Assembly (NCBI GenBank): GCA_029937635.1
Contig: JAPYPM010000098.1
Location: forward strand, 1-8,128
Source of the DNA: Nitrospinaceae bacterium
Lineage (GTDB): Bacteria > Nitrospinota > Nitrospinia > Nitrospinales > VA-1
DNA length: 8,128 bases
Reading direction: 5' to 3'
Part shown: piece after piece, positions 1 to 6,809 of the stretch
Layout of the letters: each line of letters opens with the position of its first letter
How positions within the stretch are numbered: the stretch's first letter is position 1
The notes under the pieces: model-generated
What the model saw: the letters and a program-made list of their open reading frames with translations, nothing else
Databases searched by the model: none
Told to the model about the DNA's origin: nothing
Translations under genes and position numbers: made by a program

Positions 1-1
1 T

Positions 2-1018
2 GCTTGGGACTGTGGAGCTGTTACGACAGGTCCAGTAACTGTTCCTCTTGTACTTGCCCTTGGGATAGGTATTGCGGCGTCTGGTGGCAAAGGGGATTCA
101 TCGCTTTCTGGATTTGGAATTGTCACCCTAGCATCCCTTTTCCCTATAATCGCTGTTTTGTGCCTTGCTGTATACGTTTCGACCGTAACCACACCGGAAG
201 CTATAATCGCTGCGGCTCAGGCAGCCTCTTCCGCTATTGAAGTTGCTCCTGCATGGCATGAAATAACTCCATGGGCAGAAATAAAAGGAGGCGCCCAAGC
301 AATCATACCACTGGTAATTTTTCTATTTTTAGTTCTCAAGCTTGTCTTAAGAGAGAAGGTGCAAGAGGCTGGAATTCTCACTTATGGATTAATACTCTGT
401 GTGACAGGTATGATGATTTTTAATGTAGGTCTAAGTTACGGCCTAGCCAAATTGGGAGAACAGTCAGGTAGTATGGTTCCAGCTGCATTCAAAGGAATTG
501 AAGCCGTTGCAGGATCTCCTTTATACACGTATGCACTTGGAATATTCATAGCCGGGATGTTTGCCTGGTTATTAGGGTTCGGAGCCACACTAGCAGAGCC
601 TGCTCTGAACGCTTTAGGTCAAACCGTTGAAACTTTGACTAACGGCTCCTTCAAAAAAAATACTTTAATGCTCGCGGTTTCCATTGGCGTCGGGTTTGGA
701 TTGTCTCTAGGTGTAATGAAGATAATATTTGAGTGGCCTATTGCCTATATGGTAATTATTGGCTATACACTAGGAATAGTACTAACAGCTCTTTCCACTG
801 AAGAATTTGTTAATGTTGCTTGGGATAGTGCCGGTGTTACAACAGGACCGATTACTGTACCTTTAGTTTTAGCTATGGGGTTGGGTTTTGGAAATGCTGT
901 AGATGCGATTGAGGGTTTTGGTATTCTCTCAATGGCATCGATATGTCCTATTGTTTCGGTATTAATTACCGGACTATGGGTTCAAAGAGGATCAAAAAAA
1001 GAACAAACTGCAGCTTAA
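2..1018 (+). CDS. DUF1538 family multi-pass membrane protein, 3' part (5' end outside window)
   Basis: The frame is open from base 2 with no start, so the N-terminal part lies upstream; 338 residues are visible. The protein is strongly hydrophobic, with about eight membrane segments in the visible part. It is internally duplicated: the motif AWDxxxVTTGPxTVPLVLA occurs at visible residues 1-19 and again at 273-291. Each copy is followed by a glycine-rich helix and a second helix containing GFGI. The segment LAEPALNALGQTVETLTNG (about 197-215) is typical of DUF1538 as I know it. Family members are usually around 500 residues with two such repeats, so the visible part is the end of repeat 1 plus all of repeat 2. 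The two PII-type genes directly downstream suggest a transporter or channel gated by a PII protein; this is inference and no substrate can be named. An internal ATG at 158 should not be taken as the start, because homology continues upstream of it. Confidence 0.85.
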   Translation, partial: AWDCGAVTTGPVTVPLVLALGIGIAASGGKGDSSLSGFGIVTLASLFPIIAVLCLAVYVSTVTTPEAIIAAAQAASSAIEVAPAWHEITPWAEIKGGAQAIIPLVIFLFLVLKLVLREKVQEAGILTYGLILCVTGMMIFNVGLSYGLAKLGEQSGSMVPAAFKGIEAVAGSPLYTYALGIFIAGMFAWLLGFGATLAEPALNALGQTVETLTNGSFKKNTLMLAVSIGVGFGLSLGVMKIIFEWPIAYMVIIGYTLGIVLTALSTEEFVNVAWDSAGVTTGPITVPLVLAMGLGFGNAVDAIEGFGILSMASICPIVSVLITGLWVQRGSKKEQTAA

Positions 1019-1026
1019 TATAAATT

Positions 1027-1036
1027 AAGGAGGGGG
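1027..1036 (+). promoter_or_regulatory. Strong Shine-Dalgarno site of the PII gene
   Basis: AAGGAGGGGG lies 9 bases before the ATG at 1046. It is the strongest ribosome binding site in the window and sits in the 27-base gap after the DUF1538 stop. This supports translation from a shared transcript and fixes the start of the PII gene. Confidence 0.75.
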
Positions 1037-1045
1037 ATAATAAAA

Positions 1046-1408
1046 ATGGCCCAAAGGGAAATAACCGTACTTAAAGATGTAGCTTTGATAACCTGCATCG
1101 TTCAACGTGGAGAAGCCGAACCAATCATAGAGGCTGCCCGGGAAGCAGGAGCACAAGGTGCAACAGTTAATTATGGTAAAGGGATGGGAATCAGAGAGCG
1201 ACTCGGTATTTTGGGAGTTGCTGTTGAGGTGGAAAAAGAAATAATACAGATACTCGTTTCATCTGAGCAAGTAGATAGAGTTTTTGAGAGAATGTATCTT
1301 GCTGGAAAATTAGATACTCCTGGAATGGGAATCGCTTATATCACTCCGTTGGAAAAAGCGGCCACTTACATTCCACCTGAAGTTCTAGCTAATGTTTCAG
1401 CAGGATAA
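1046..1408 (+). CDS. PII-family signal transduction protein (GlnB/GlnK-like fold)
   Basis: This 120-residue protein has the length and layout of a PII subunit. It has a beta-alpha-beta start (VALITCIVQRGEAEPIIEAA, residues 12-31) and a T-loop region (about 43-60). The second half has the pattern IQILVSSEQVDRVFERMYLAGK, followed by a B-loop-like stretch (86-95) and ITPLEKAATY at 99-108. Canonical PII proteins form trimers that bind ATP/ADP and 2-oxoglutarate and control transporters or enzymes through the T-loop. The T-loop here is short and Gly-rich (YGKGMGIRERLGILG) and lacks the usual uridylylated tyrosine context, so it is a divergent PII rather than GlnB or GlnK. It lies 27 bases after the DUF1538 gene, which is its probable target. 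Assignment to the PII superfamily is firm; its ligand and partner are inferred. Confidence 0.88.
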   Translation: MAQREITVLKDVALITCIVQRGEAEPIIEAAREAGAQGATVNYGKGMGIRERLGILGVAVEVEKEIIQILVSSEQVDRVFERMYLAGKLDTPGMGIAYITPLEKAATYIPPEVLANVSAG

Positions 1409-1446
1409 CAAAATAGACTCGCCTTAAACATATGGAGCATTAAGCT

Positions 1447-1794
1447 ATGGATAAAAATACAAACTCAAAGCTAATCACAAGTTATCTTCCGCATGGAACG
1501 GGAGCTCCATTAATTAAGCTTTTAAAGGATGAAACCGGCATTTGCACAGGAAATGTAAAAAACTGTCGGGGAACAGGAAGTTCCGCTCATAATTTGAACG
1601 CAAGTGATTATGATAGTTGGATAGAGGTGGATGTATTAGATGTTGTTGTTGATGCAGACCGCGCTGAAGAAGTTTTTAATTTTATTTATGAGAAAGCTGG
1701 TATCCGTGAAGGGAATCATGGATTCATAATGCAAAGTAACCTGATTGGAGCAACAAATTTTTCACTTCCTAACCTCCCTGAAGAAGAGTTTTGA
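1447..1794 (+). CDS. Second, divergent PII-like protein
   Basis: This 115-residue protein starts 38 bases after the PII stop, with GGAG at 1434-1437, 9 bases before the ATG. The pattern matches a PII-like fold: an N-terminal strand and helix (KLITSYLPHGTGAPLIKLL, 8-26) and a second strand leading into a loop with ICTGNVKNCRGTGS (32-45). The second half, VDVLDVVVDADRAEEVFNFIYEKAGI, resembles the beta3-alpha2 stretch of PII, and IMQSNLIGATNF would be the last strand. Compared with its neighbour, the T-loop region is replaced by a stretch with two cysteines (C33 and C40) and an RGTGSS motif. The C-terminus is acidic (PEEEF). It probably works with the upstream PII and DUF1538 proteins, perhaps as part of a heterotrimer or as a second sensor. 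The superfamily call rests on pattern and context and is less certain than for its neighbour. Confidence 0.65.
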   Translation: MDKNTNSKLITSYLPHGTGAPLIKLLKDETGICTGNVKNCRGTGSSAHNLNASDYDSWIEVDVLDVVVDADRAEEVFNFIYEKAGIREGNHGFIMQSNLIGATNFSLPNLPEEEF

Positions 1795-1812
1795 GCCTTA
1801 GGACTTTAACCA

Positions 1813-2874
1813 TCATTCCCCAGCCTGTAATGCATATATCTGAGCTAAAAGAGAAAAGGTAGACTTAGATATCAGGTCCGAATCGTTTATATAAAACCAA
1901 TAATTTCTATAAAAAATCTTTAGACTTGCATCATCTGGCGAACTAGGACTATTGTAAATATGAAGTAGTTCCCCCGTAATCTCAGCCCAATTGAACACTT
2001 CTCCCTGATCTGTTTTAGTTACAGCAACCTTCCCCTCCGTAACATCCTGTTCAGGAACTTCAATAGCCTGAGACAAATAGAACATAACACCTAATAAAGA
2101 CCGAGTAACTATATCAATAGACTGTTTATCTTTAATACTTGGAGAGCTAAAGACATAACTCGATTTACCCACGGTAGTATTGAGTATGCGAGCAAACTGA
2201 TTTGCAGGCTGGGAATTTTTAAATGCCTTTGAAATATAAATTACCAGTTGAGGTTCTTCATCAAAAATTCGGTAAGCAATATCAAGTCCCCCTTGAGTTT
2301 GTATTTCACGTAATAACTTTGCCGCTCTGAAAAATTTCTTAGCCTTGGGTGCAATTCTTGGAGTGGGACCTGAAGCGCTTGGTGCATTTTTAAGTTTACC
2401 CATTCCCTGTAAACAGACCTTAAACACTCGCTCAATACTCCATCCAGAATGAAATAAAAGCACAATTGACTTGAGTGAAATTGGTGTCAGGACACCCTTA
2501 ACAAAGTTCTCTCCGTGTAGCGGAGAATAACTGATAGTTGGCCTTTCCTCCACATAGGTACTCGTGCTTGGAGTAAAAATCCCCTTAGCTCCGGCCTGAA
2601 GTGTTGCGCCCAAACCGATTTCGTTTTGAAGCGTGAACTGCGAAGCAATATTATTTACTTCCATAAAGAGTGGGTTATCGTGGTACTTCAAGCGAACTAA
2701 ATTGAGAAGAAGTTGCTCGTCATTGGTTTTCTGAATGGCCTGATTGTATTGGTTTCTTTCACTTTTTATAAACACAGGACCATACATGGTGCAACTTGAT
2801 AATATGATAACTGTAGTCACCAATACGATCTCAGTAAAATATTTTGAAGTTAGCATTTTATTATGAGAGTTCAT
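1813..2874 (-). CDS. Conserved lipoprotein of unknown function, copy A (downstream paralogue)
   Basis: The protein has a lipoprotein signal sequence: a hydrophobic stretch ending IILSSC, with Thr after the Cys, which in enterobacteria favours outer-membrane sorting. The mature part has conserved blocks shared with the neighbouring copy: KSERxxYNxAIQKTNDEQ, LLLNLVRLKY, LLFHSGWSxERVF, NAPxASGPTP, RSLLG[VM][ML]FYLSQ, and near the end WFYI[ND]DSDL followed by SKSTFSLL. I recognise this only as an uncharacterised conserved family and assign no function. The start is uncertain: GTG at 2910, ATG at 2874 (used here, 353 residues) and ATG at 2856 are all possible, and none has a good Shine-Dalgarno. 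ATG 2856 gives the most compact signal peptide (22 residues). A perfect TATAAT on the minus strand at 2920-2925 could be a -10 element, but no matching -35 was seen. The gene ends 18 bp from the convergent PII-like gene, with no clear terminator hairpin between them. Confidence 0.72.
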   Translation of the reverse strand: MNSHNKMLTSKYFTEIVLVTTVIILSSCTMYGPVFIKSERNQYNQAIQKTNDEQLLLNLVRLKYHDNPLFMEVNNIASQFTLQNEIGLGATLQAGAKGIFTPSTSTYVEERPTISYSPLHGENFVKGVLTPISLKSIVLLFHSGWSIERVFKVCLQGMGKLKNAPSASGPTPRIAPKAKKFFRAAKLLREIQTQGGLDIAYRIFDEEPQLVIYISKAFKNSQPANQFARILNTTVGKSSYVFSSPSIKDKQSIDIVTRSLLGVMFYLSQAIEVPEQDVTEGKVAVTKTDQGEVFNWAEITGELLHIYNSPSSPDDASLKIFYRNYWFYINDSDLISKSTFSLLAQIYALQAGE

Positions 2875-2950
2875 TGATAACAAATTAGTTCTGTGTCTAC
2901 CCAAAATCACCTTTACGTCATTATAAAAAAGGCTTGCCCAATATATTTAA

Positions 2951-4060
2951 CTACCTAGAACCCACTCCAATTGTTAGGATTGGTTCCGTGCTCTTAATTG
3001 ATCCAGACTGCAATGAGTATATTTGCGTTAAAAGTGAAAACGTAGATTTTGAGTTCAAGTCTGAATCATCAATATAAAACCAAGTGTCCCTATAGAAGAC
3101 TCTAACCGTGGCGCGCAACGGCTTCTCGTCTAAAGATCGAATCGTTAGTAATTCACCAGTAACCTCAAACCAATCAAAATCCTCTCCTTTGGTAGTTTTT
3201 GTCTGGGTAACCTTTCCTTTGAGTAAATCTCTCTTAGGAATTTCAATCGATTGTGATAAGTAGAACAACATACCAAGTAATGACCTTGGAACAATCCTTA
3301 AATGATCTACCTGATCTGGAGTTGGGAAATGAGTTAAAATATATTGTTTTTTACCAGGAGTAGAACTTATGCTACGAGCAAACTCCAGAGCAGGTTTAGA
3401 AGTTTTGGCCTCGTCTGAAACCTGCAGCAACATCTGTGGCTGCTCATTTAATTCTTGGTAAATTATCCGCAGAGCATCTCGATCATCTAGCTCCTGTAAA
3501 TATTTTACAGTTTTCAGAAATTCTTTATACTGGGGGGCAAGCTTAGGCGTTGGTCCTGAAGCACCTGGAGCATTTTCAAGATGACCTAGCAATTGAAAGC
3601 AAACTCTAAACACTCTTTCAACACTCCAACCGGAATGAAACAGAAGTGTTATCGTTTTAAGGGGCAATGTTGACATAATATTCTTTACAAACTTATCCCC
3701 CTGCAATGGCGTATAGCTAACGGTAGGACTCTCTTGGTAGGAGCTACTTGTTCCCAAATTAAAAATGTCCTTAACCATGCTTTCTAATTGCGCCGTAATG
3801 CTTACCTTGTTTTTTATCCTAAACTGAGATGCAACATTACTAACCTCTAAGAAAAAAGGGGTATCTCGATACTTTAGTCTTACCAGGTTTAACAAAAGCT
3901 GTTCATCATTGGTTTTTTGAATAGCCATATTATATTTACTTCTTTCACTTTTTAATGATATCGGGCCAATATTCAAACACCCTATCGGCCCAAATAGTAA
4001 AAGCATGGTCAACAAAAAATAGATCATCCTTAAATTAACTGGAAATACTAAATAGATCAT
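2951..4060 (-). CDS. Conserved lipoprotein of unknown function, copy B (upstream paralogue)
   Basis: This 369-residue protein is clearly homologous to the next gene along almost the whole mature length; by eye, close to half the residues match. The N-terminus has a hydrophobic run ending GPIGC (Cys28). The lipobox is weaker than in copy A because Pro replaces the usual Leu at -3. ATG 4027 (12th codon) is an alternative start, but it would leave no positive charge before the hydrophobic run, so ATG 4060 is kept. After the shared C-terminal block SKSTFSLLTQIYSLQSG it carries about 17 extra residues (IKSTEPILTIGVGSR) that copy A lacks. The gap to the upstream MscS gene is 36 bases, which suggests a shared transcript; CATAAT within that gap could be a weak -10. 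No enzymatic motif was seen and the function is unknown. Confidence 0.72.
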   Translation of the reverse strand: MIYLVFPVNLRMIYFLLTMLLLFGPIGCLNIGPISLKSERSKYNMAIQKTNDEQLLLNLVRLKYRDTPFFLEVSNVASQFRIKNKVSITAQLESMVKDIFNLGTSSSYQESPTVSYTPLQGDKFVKNIMSTLPLKTITLLFHSGWSVERVFRVCFQLLGHLENAPGASGPTPKLAPQYKEFLKTVKYLQELDDRDALRIIYQELNEQPQMLLQVSDEAKTSKPALEFARSISSTPGKKQYILTHFPTPDQVDHLRIVPRSLLGMLFYLSQSIEIPKRDLLKGKVTQTKTTKGEDFDWFEVTGELLTIRSLDEKPLRATVRVFYRDTWFYIDDSDLNSKSTFSLLTQIYSLQSGSIKSTEPILTIGVGSR

Positions 4061-4096
4061 TATTAGAGATGTGATTATGTAAGAAGTAAGGAGCTT

Positions 4097-5209
4097 TTAA
4101 TCTTGGTTATCAATATTTCTAAGTATTTCACCGTCAGCCAAATGAACGGTTGATGTTGGAAAAGCACACTGGGCACCCTGCTCCTCTATTATTTTCAATA
4201 CTTTCAACAAAACATCTTGTTTGATTTGATGAAAATCCACCCAGTTAGTGGTTTTAGTAAATGTATAAATAAAAAAGTCCAGAGATGATGAAGCAAATGC
4301 ATTAAAGTTAACTATTAATGTACTATTAGTATCAATTTCCGGATGCGCCAAGAGCATCTCTTTAGTAAGTTCAATAATTTTTGCCATCTTTCCAGCATCA
4401 TCATAACGAATTCCTATAGTTTCTTTGATTCGGCGGTTGGACATGCGAGATGGATTTTCCAGTGAAATTTTGGAAAAAACTGAATTGGGTACATACAGAG
4501 GTCGTTTGTCGAAAGTCTTAATTCGTGTAACGCGCCATCCAATTTTTTCGACTGTACCCTCAATATTACGGTCTGGAGAACGAATCCAATCACCAACAGA
4601 AAAAGGTCGGTCTGTATATATAAAAAATCCACCAAAAAAATTTGCTAATACATCTTGAGCAGCAAAACCTATGGCAATACCTCCCATTCCACCAAAAGCC
4701 ATCAGACCAGTAACACTTAGACCTAAAGTTTGAAGTAATGTCAAAAGTCCAGTAATACCAACCACCATATAAGCAAGCTTTGTCAATGCGTGAATGGTCG
4801 TCTGATCAGAACCATCCGAATCGATCAAAAGGATCTTTTCAGCCTTACTAATCAAACCAATAAAAAATAAAGCTATAGACAAAATGATACCAACCTCTCT
4901 TGCCGGATCAAAAAGCTCATAAAAAAGCATGTTCTTGGTGGCTTGTTGAACAATATCAGCCATGTAAGAAAAAGCAGATATCCAAATAATAACGCTAATA
5001 GGTCTAACCAAAGCTCCAAGAATAACGTCATCCCAAATAGTTTTGGTGCGCTCAGCCTTTATTTTAAAACCTGCTAATGTTTTTCGTTGTGACAAGTCCA
5101 GTAACAAAGCACCAAAAATAATCAGACAAGATTCGATCATATAGAAGGACTCTGCCTTTAAAATATAATTCAAAGAACTAACAAAAAGCTCTGTAAAGAA
5201 TTCAATCAT
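4097..5209 (-). CDS. Small-conductance mechanosensitive channel, MscS family (YnaI/YbdG-like size)
   Basis: This 370-residue inner-membrane protein should form a channel that opens under membrane tension and releases solutes on hypo-osmotic shock. Predicted membrane helices lie at about 24-38, 62-84, 105-121 and 140-161. The pore helix follows at about 165-198, with the Gly/Ala-rich MscS pattern FGGMGGIAIGFAAQDVLANF. The beta domain follows with DRPFSVGDWI (200-209), GTVEKIGWRVTRIKTFDKR and YVPNSVF (239-245), all hallmark MscS motifs. The C-terminal alpha/beta part runs to the end. Five helices and about 370 residues resemble E. coli YnaI or YbdG more than the 286-residue, three-helix MscS. 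The start at 5209 is chosen because GAGG lies 9 bases upstream; an in-frame TTG at 5233 has no such site. Two lipoprotein genes follow on the same strand after 36 bases. Confidence 0.93.
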   Translation of the reverse strand: MIEFFTELFVSSLNYILKAESFYMIESCLIIFGALLLDLSQRKTLAGFKIKAERTKTIWDDVILGALVRPISVIIWISAFSYMADIVQQATKNMLFYELFDPAREVGIILSIALFFIGLISKAEKILLIDSDGSDQTTIHALTKLAYMVVGITGLLTLLQTLGLSVTGLMAFGGMGGIAIGFAAQDVLANFFGGFFIYTDRPFSVGDWIRSPDRNIEGTVEKIGWRVTRIKTFDKRPLYVPNSVFSKISLENPSRMSNRRIKETIGIRYDDAGKMAKIIELTKEMLLAHPEIDTNSTLIVNFNAFASSSLDFFIYTFTKTTNWVDFHQIKQDVLLKVLKIIEEQGAQCAFPTSTVHLADGEILRNIDNQD

Positions 5210-5218
5210 TGGGAAAAA

Positions 5219-5222
5219 CCTC
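5219..5222 (-). promoter_or_regulatory. Shine-Dalgarno site deciding the MscS start
   Basis: Read on the minus strand, GAGG is followed by 9 bases and then the ATG at 5209. The longer frame from TTG at 5233 has only T/C/A-rich sequence before it, so the ATG is preferred. Confidence 0.55.
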
Positions 5223-5458
5223 AAACAAATCAATTAAGGAAAAAAATTTAAATCAAAAAAGTATATTAAAGAATAACTATTTAAAAAATTAAATGATATT
5301 AGCACATTTAAAATTACCATCCATAAGTAAATAAAAACTTGATTTAATAACACAAAAAATAATAGCAAACACCTGTGGAAAAATAAAAAAACTAAAAAGA
5401 AAACTATAAGGTGGTACTATTAAAAAATTTTAAATATGAACCATAAATCTTTATACAT
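5223..5458. other. A/T-rich divergent intergenic region
   Basis: This stretch separates the divergent MscS and mgtE genes and must hold the promoters for both. It is extremely A/T-rich with many A-tracts and short AT palindromes (for example TTAAAAAATTTTAA just before 5436). I see no convincing sigma70 -35/-10 pair. TTGATT at 5339-5344 with TAATAG at 5360-5365 is the best weak candidate for mgtE, but its 15-bp spacing is short. I see no M-box-like folded leader of the kind that controls some mgtE genes. No gene is apparent. Confidence 0.4.
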
Positions 5459-5462
5459 GGAG
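5459..5462 (+). promoter_or_regulatory. Shine-Dalgarno site deciding the mgtE start
   Basis: GGAG lies 9 bases before the ATG at 5472. Two earlier in-frame ATGs (5436 and 5457) have no purine-rich site at a usable distance; the GGTGG at 5410-5414 is over 20 bases before 5436. The site lies within the codons that would follow ATG 5457. Confidence 0.5.
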
Positions 5463-5471
5463 ACCGAAAAA

Positions 5472-6659
5472 ATGACAGATGGTAGCAATTTATCTAAAGA
5501 CAATTACTTGGCACTAGATGACCTAACCATATTCCCTAATGACAAACTAGTCAGTTTGTTCACCTCCATCCCAAAAATTAAAACTTTAAAAATTCTAAGA
5601 GGGTTTGATCAGAATTTTCTCTCAAAGTTTTTAGATGAAGCTCCAGAACACTTATCAGCTCAATGGAAAATGAGTTTGAAGTATAAAAGCGGTACCGTCG
5701 GTGAATTAATGCAACCATCTGCATTAATTTTAAATGAAAAGCTAACTGTTGAAGACGCAATCGCTGAAGTTAAAAAAATCAATAAAGAGAAACAGTTTAC
5801 ATATGGAACAATTGTCGATGATGCTAATGTGGTGACCGGTGTATTAGTTTTTAAAGATGTTTTTTATCATGGTCCCAATACATTATTAAAAGATATCTGC
5901 ATTAAAAAGCCAACTTGTTTAAAAGCAGAAGATGACGTATTAGAAACTTTCAAAAAAGTTGCAGGCAAGCAGATACCAGAATTTCCCGTTATTAATAACG
6001 AGGGTAAGTTACTAGGAACACTCAGAGGAAGTCATGTTAACGATTCTCATGCCTTGCAAATAAGCGCTCAAAGTGGGTTGATGGTTGGTGCTTCTCCCGA
6101 AGAAGGACTGGATTCATCATTAGCAAAATGCATAAAGTTAAGAGGGCCCTGGTTACTTGTAAACTTAGTGACAGCCTTTGTTGCGGGTGCTGTTGTTGGG
6201 GCTTTTCAAGAAACCATAGATCAAATTGTTTTACTTGCTATGTTTCTACCGATACTTGCTGGCCAATCGGGAAACACAGGAGCTCAGGCACTGGCTGTAT
6301 TAATTAGAGAAATGACTCTGGGTGAAGTTGGTTCAAAAATCACAAAACAACTTGTAAAAGAATCCATTCTTGGAATAGTTCATGGTTTTGTAACTGGAGT
6401 CATTTGTGCAATAGTCATGTATATGCTAGCTACTCAACAGGACAATCCACATGCCATAGCTCTCGCTATAATTATTTTAGTTTCCATGGTAGCAAGTTGT
6501 ATTGTTAGTGGATTTATGGGAGCATTTGTACCCGTTACTCTTAAAAAGTTTGGAGCAGACCCCGCTGCGGCATCAAGTATTTTTCTTACAACAGGAACCG
6601 ATGTAGTGAGCATGGGAGTAATGCTTTATCTTGCAACTAAATTTATAATAAATGCTTAA
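5472..6659 (+). CDS. mgtE: MgtE-family magnesium transporter/channel with short N-terminal domain
   Basis: This 395-residue inner-membrane protein should import Mg2+ as a dimer whose cytoplasmic domains close the pore when Mg2+ is plentiful. A short N-terminal helical part (about 1-74) is followed by tandem CBS domains (about 75-140 and 141-200), a connecting helix and five membrane helices from about 226. Signature motifs are LRGPWLLVN (223-231), FLPILAGQSGNTGAQALAV (258-276) and GADPAAASSIFLTTGTDVV (361-379). By spacing from the C-terminus, Asp377 matches the pore Asp432 of Thermus thermophilus MgtE. Typical MgtE proteins are about 450 residues. The shortage lies in the N domain, which is roughly half the usual length and keeps only its last helices before the TVGELMQP junction. 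The start at 5472 is chosen from its Shine-Dalgarno; ATG 5436 would add 12 residues. The gene stands alone, with a hairpin downstream. Confidence 0.93.
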   Translation: MTDGSNLSKDNYLALDDLTIFPNDKLVSLFTSIPKIKTLKILRGFDQNFLSKFLDEAPEHLSAQWKMSLKYKSGTVGELMQPSALILNEKLTVEDAIAEVKKINKEKQFTYGTIVDDANVVTGVLVFKDVFYHGPNTLLKDICIKKPTCLKAEDDVLETFKKVAGKQIPEFPVINNEGKLLGTLRGSHVNDSHALQISAQSGLMVGASPEEGLDSSLAKCIKLRGPWLLVNLVTAFVAGAVVGAFQETIDQIVLLAMFLPILAGQSGNTGAQALAVLIREMTLGEVGSKITKQLVKESILGIVHGFVTGVICAIVMYMLATQQDNPHAIALAIIILVSMVASCIVSGFMGAFVPVTLKKFGADPAAASSIFLTTGTDVVSMGVMLYLATKFIINA

Positions 6660-6731
6660 AAAAAATACCATTCAAATCTTTAGCTATCTATTTTTAGCGC
6701 GCATTCAACGCTAACAATCTAATAGTAAATC

Positions 6732-6767
6732 CTATACCTCCTAGTGACTAATCACTAGGAGGTATAG
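6732..6767. terminator. Perfect 16-bp inverted repeat between mgtE and the next gene (possible terminator)
   Basis: The left arm CTATACCTCCTAGTGA (6732-6747), a four-base loop CTAA and the right arm 6752-6767 pair without a mismatch. The position, 72 bases after the mgtE stop and 42 bases before the next ATG, fits a terminator. However, the sequence after the stem (TCGCTCATTGTTTCGG) is not a proper T-run, so intrinsic termination is doubtful. The right arm contains AGGAGGT and the left arm ACCTCCT, so the stem would hide a perfect Shine-Dalgarno sequence. No good ORF uses that site. A weaker 6-bp stem (TTAGCG 6694-6699 with CGCTAA 6709-6714) lies closer to mgtE. A protein-binding operator is another possibility. 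Confidence 0.5.
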
Positions 6768-6809
6768 TCGCTCATTGTTTCGGTTTAATTTAAATTTAAA
6801 TAACAATAA

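Noticed and set aside
4..240. Cys/Arg/Ser-rich 78-residue frame on the + strand
   Set aside because: It overlaps the DUF1538 frame (frame of base 2), which continues open from the window edge and carries recognisable repeat homology. The cysteine-rich composition is a shadow of that gene.
1795..1812. Bidirectional terminator between the convergent gene ends
   Set aside because: The gap is 18 bases and no stem-loop with a T-run was found in it or in the adjoining gene ends.
2241..2465. 74-codon minus-strand frame inside lipoprotein copy A
   Set aside because: It is in another frame of the conserved lipoprotein gene, and its product resembles nothing known.
4414..4658. Short frames on both strands inside the MscS gene
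   Set aside because: They lie wholly within the conserved beta-domain coding part of the MscS channel and have no ribosome binding site or recognisable product.
5223..5471. M-box or other Mg2+ riboswitch before mgtE
   Set aside because: The leader is almost pure A/T with no run of stable stems or G/C-rich conserved blocks, so no riboswitch can be supported.
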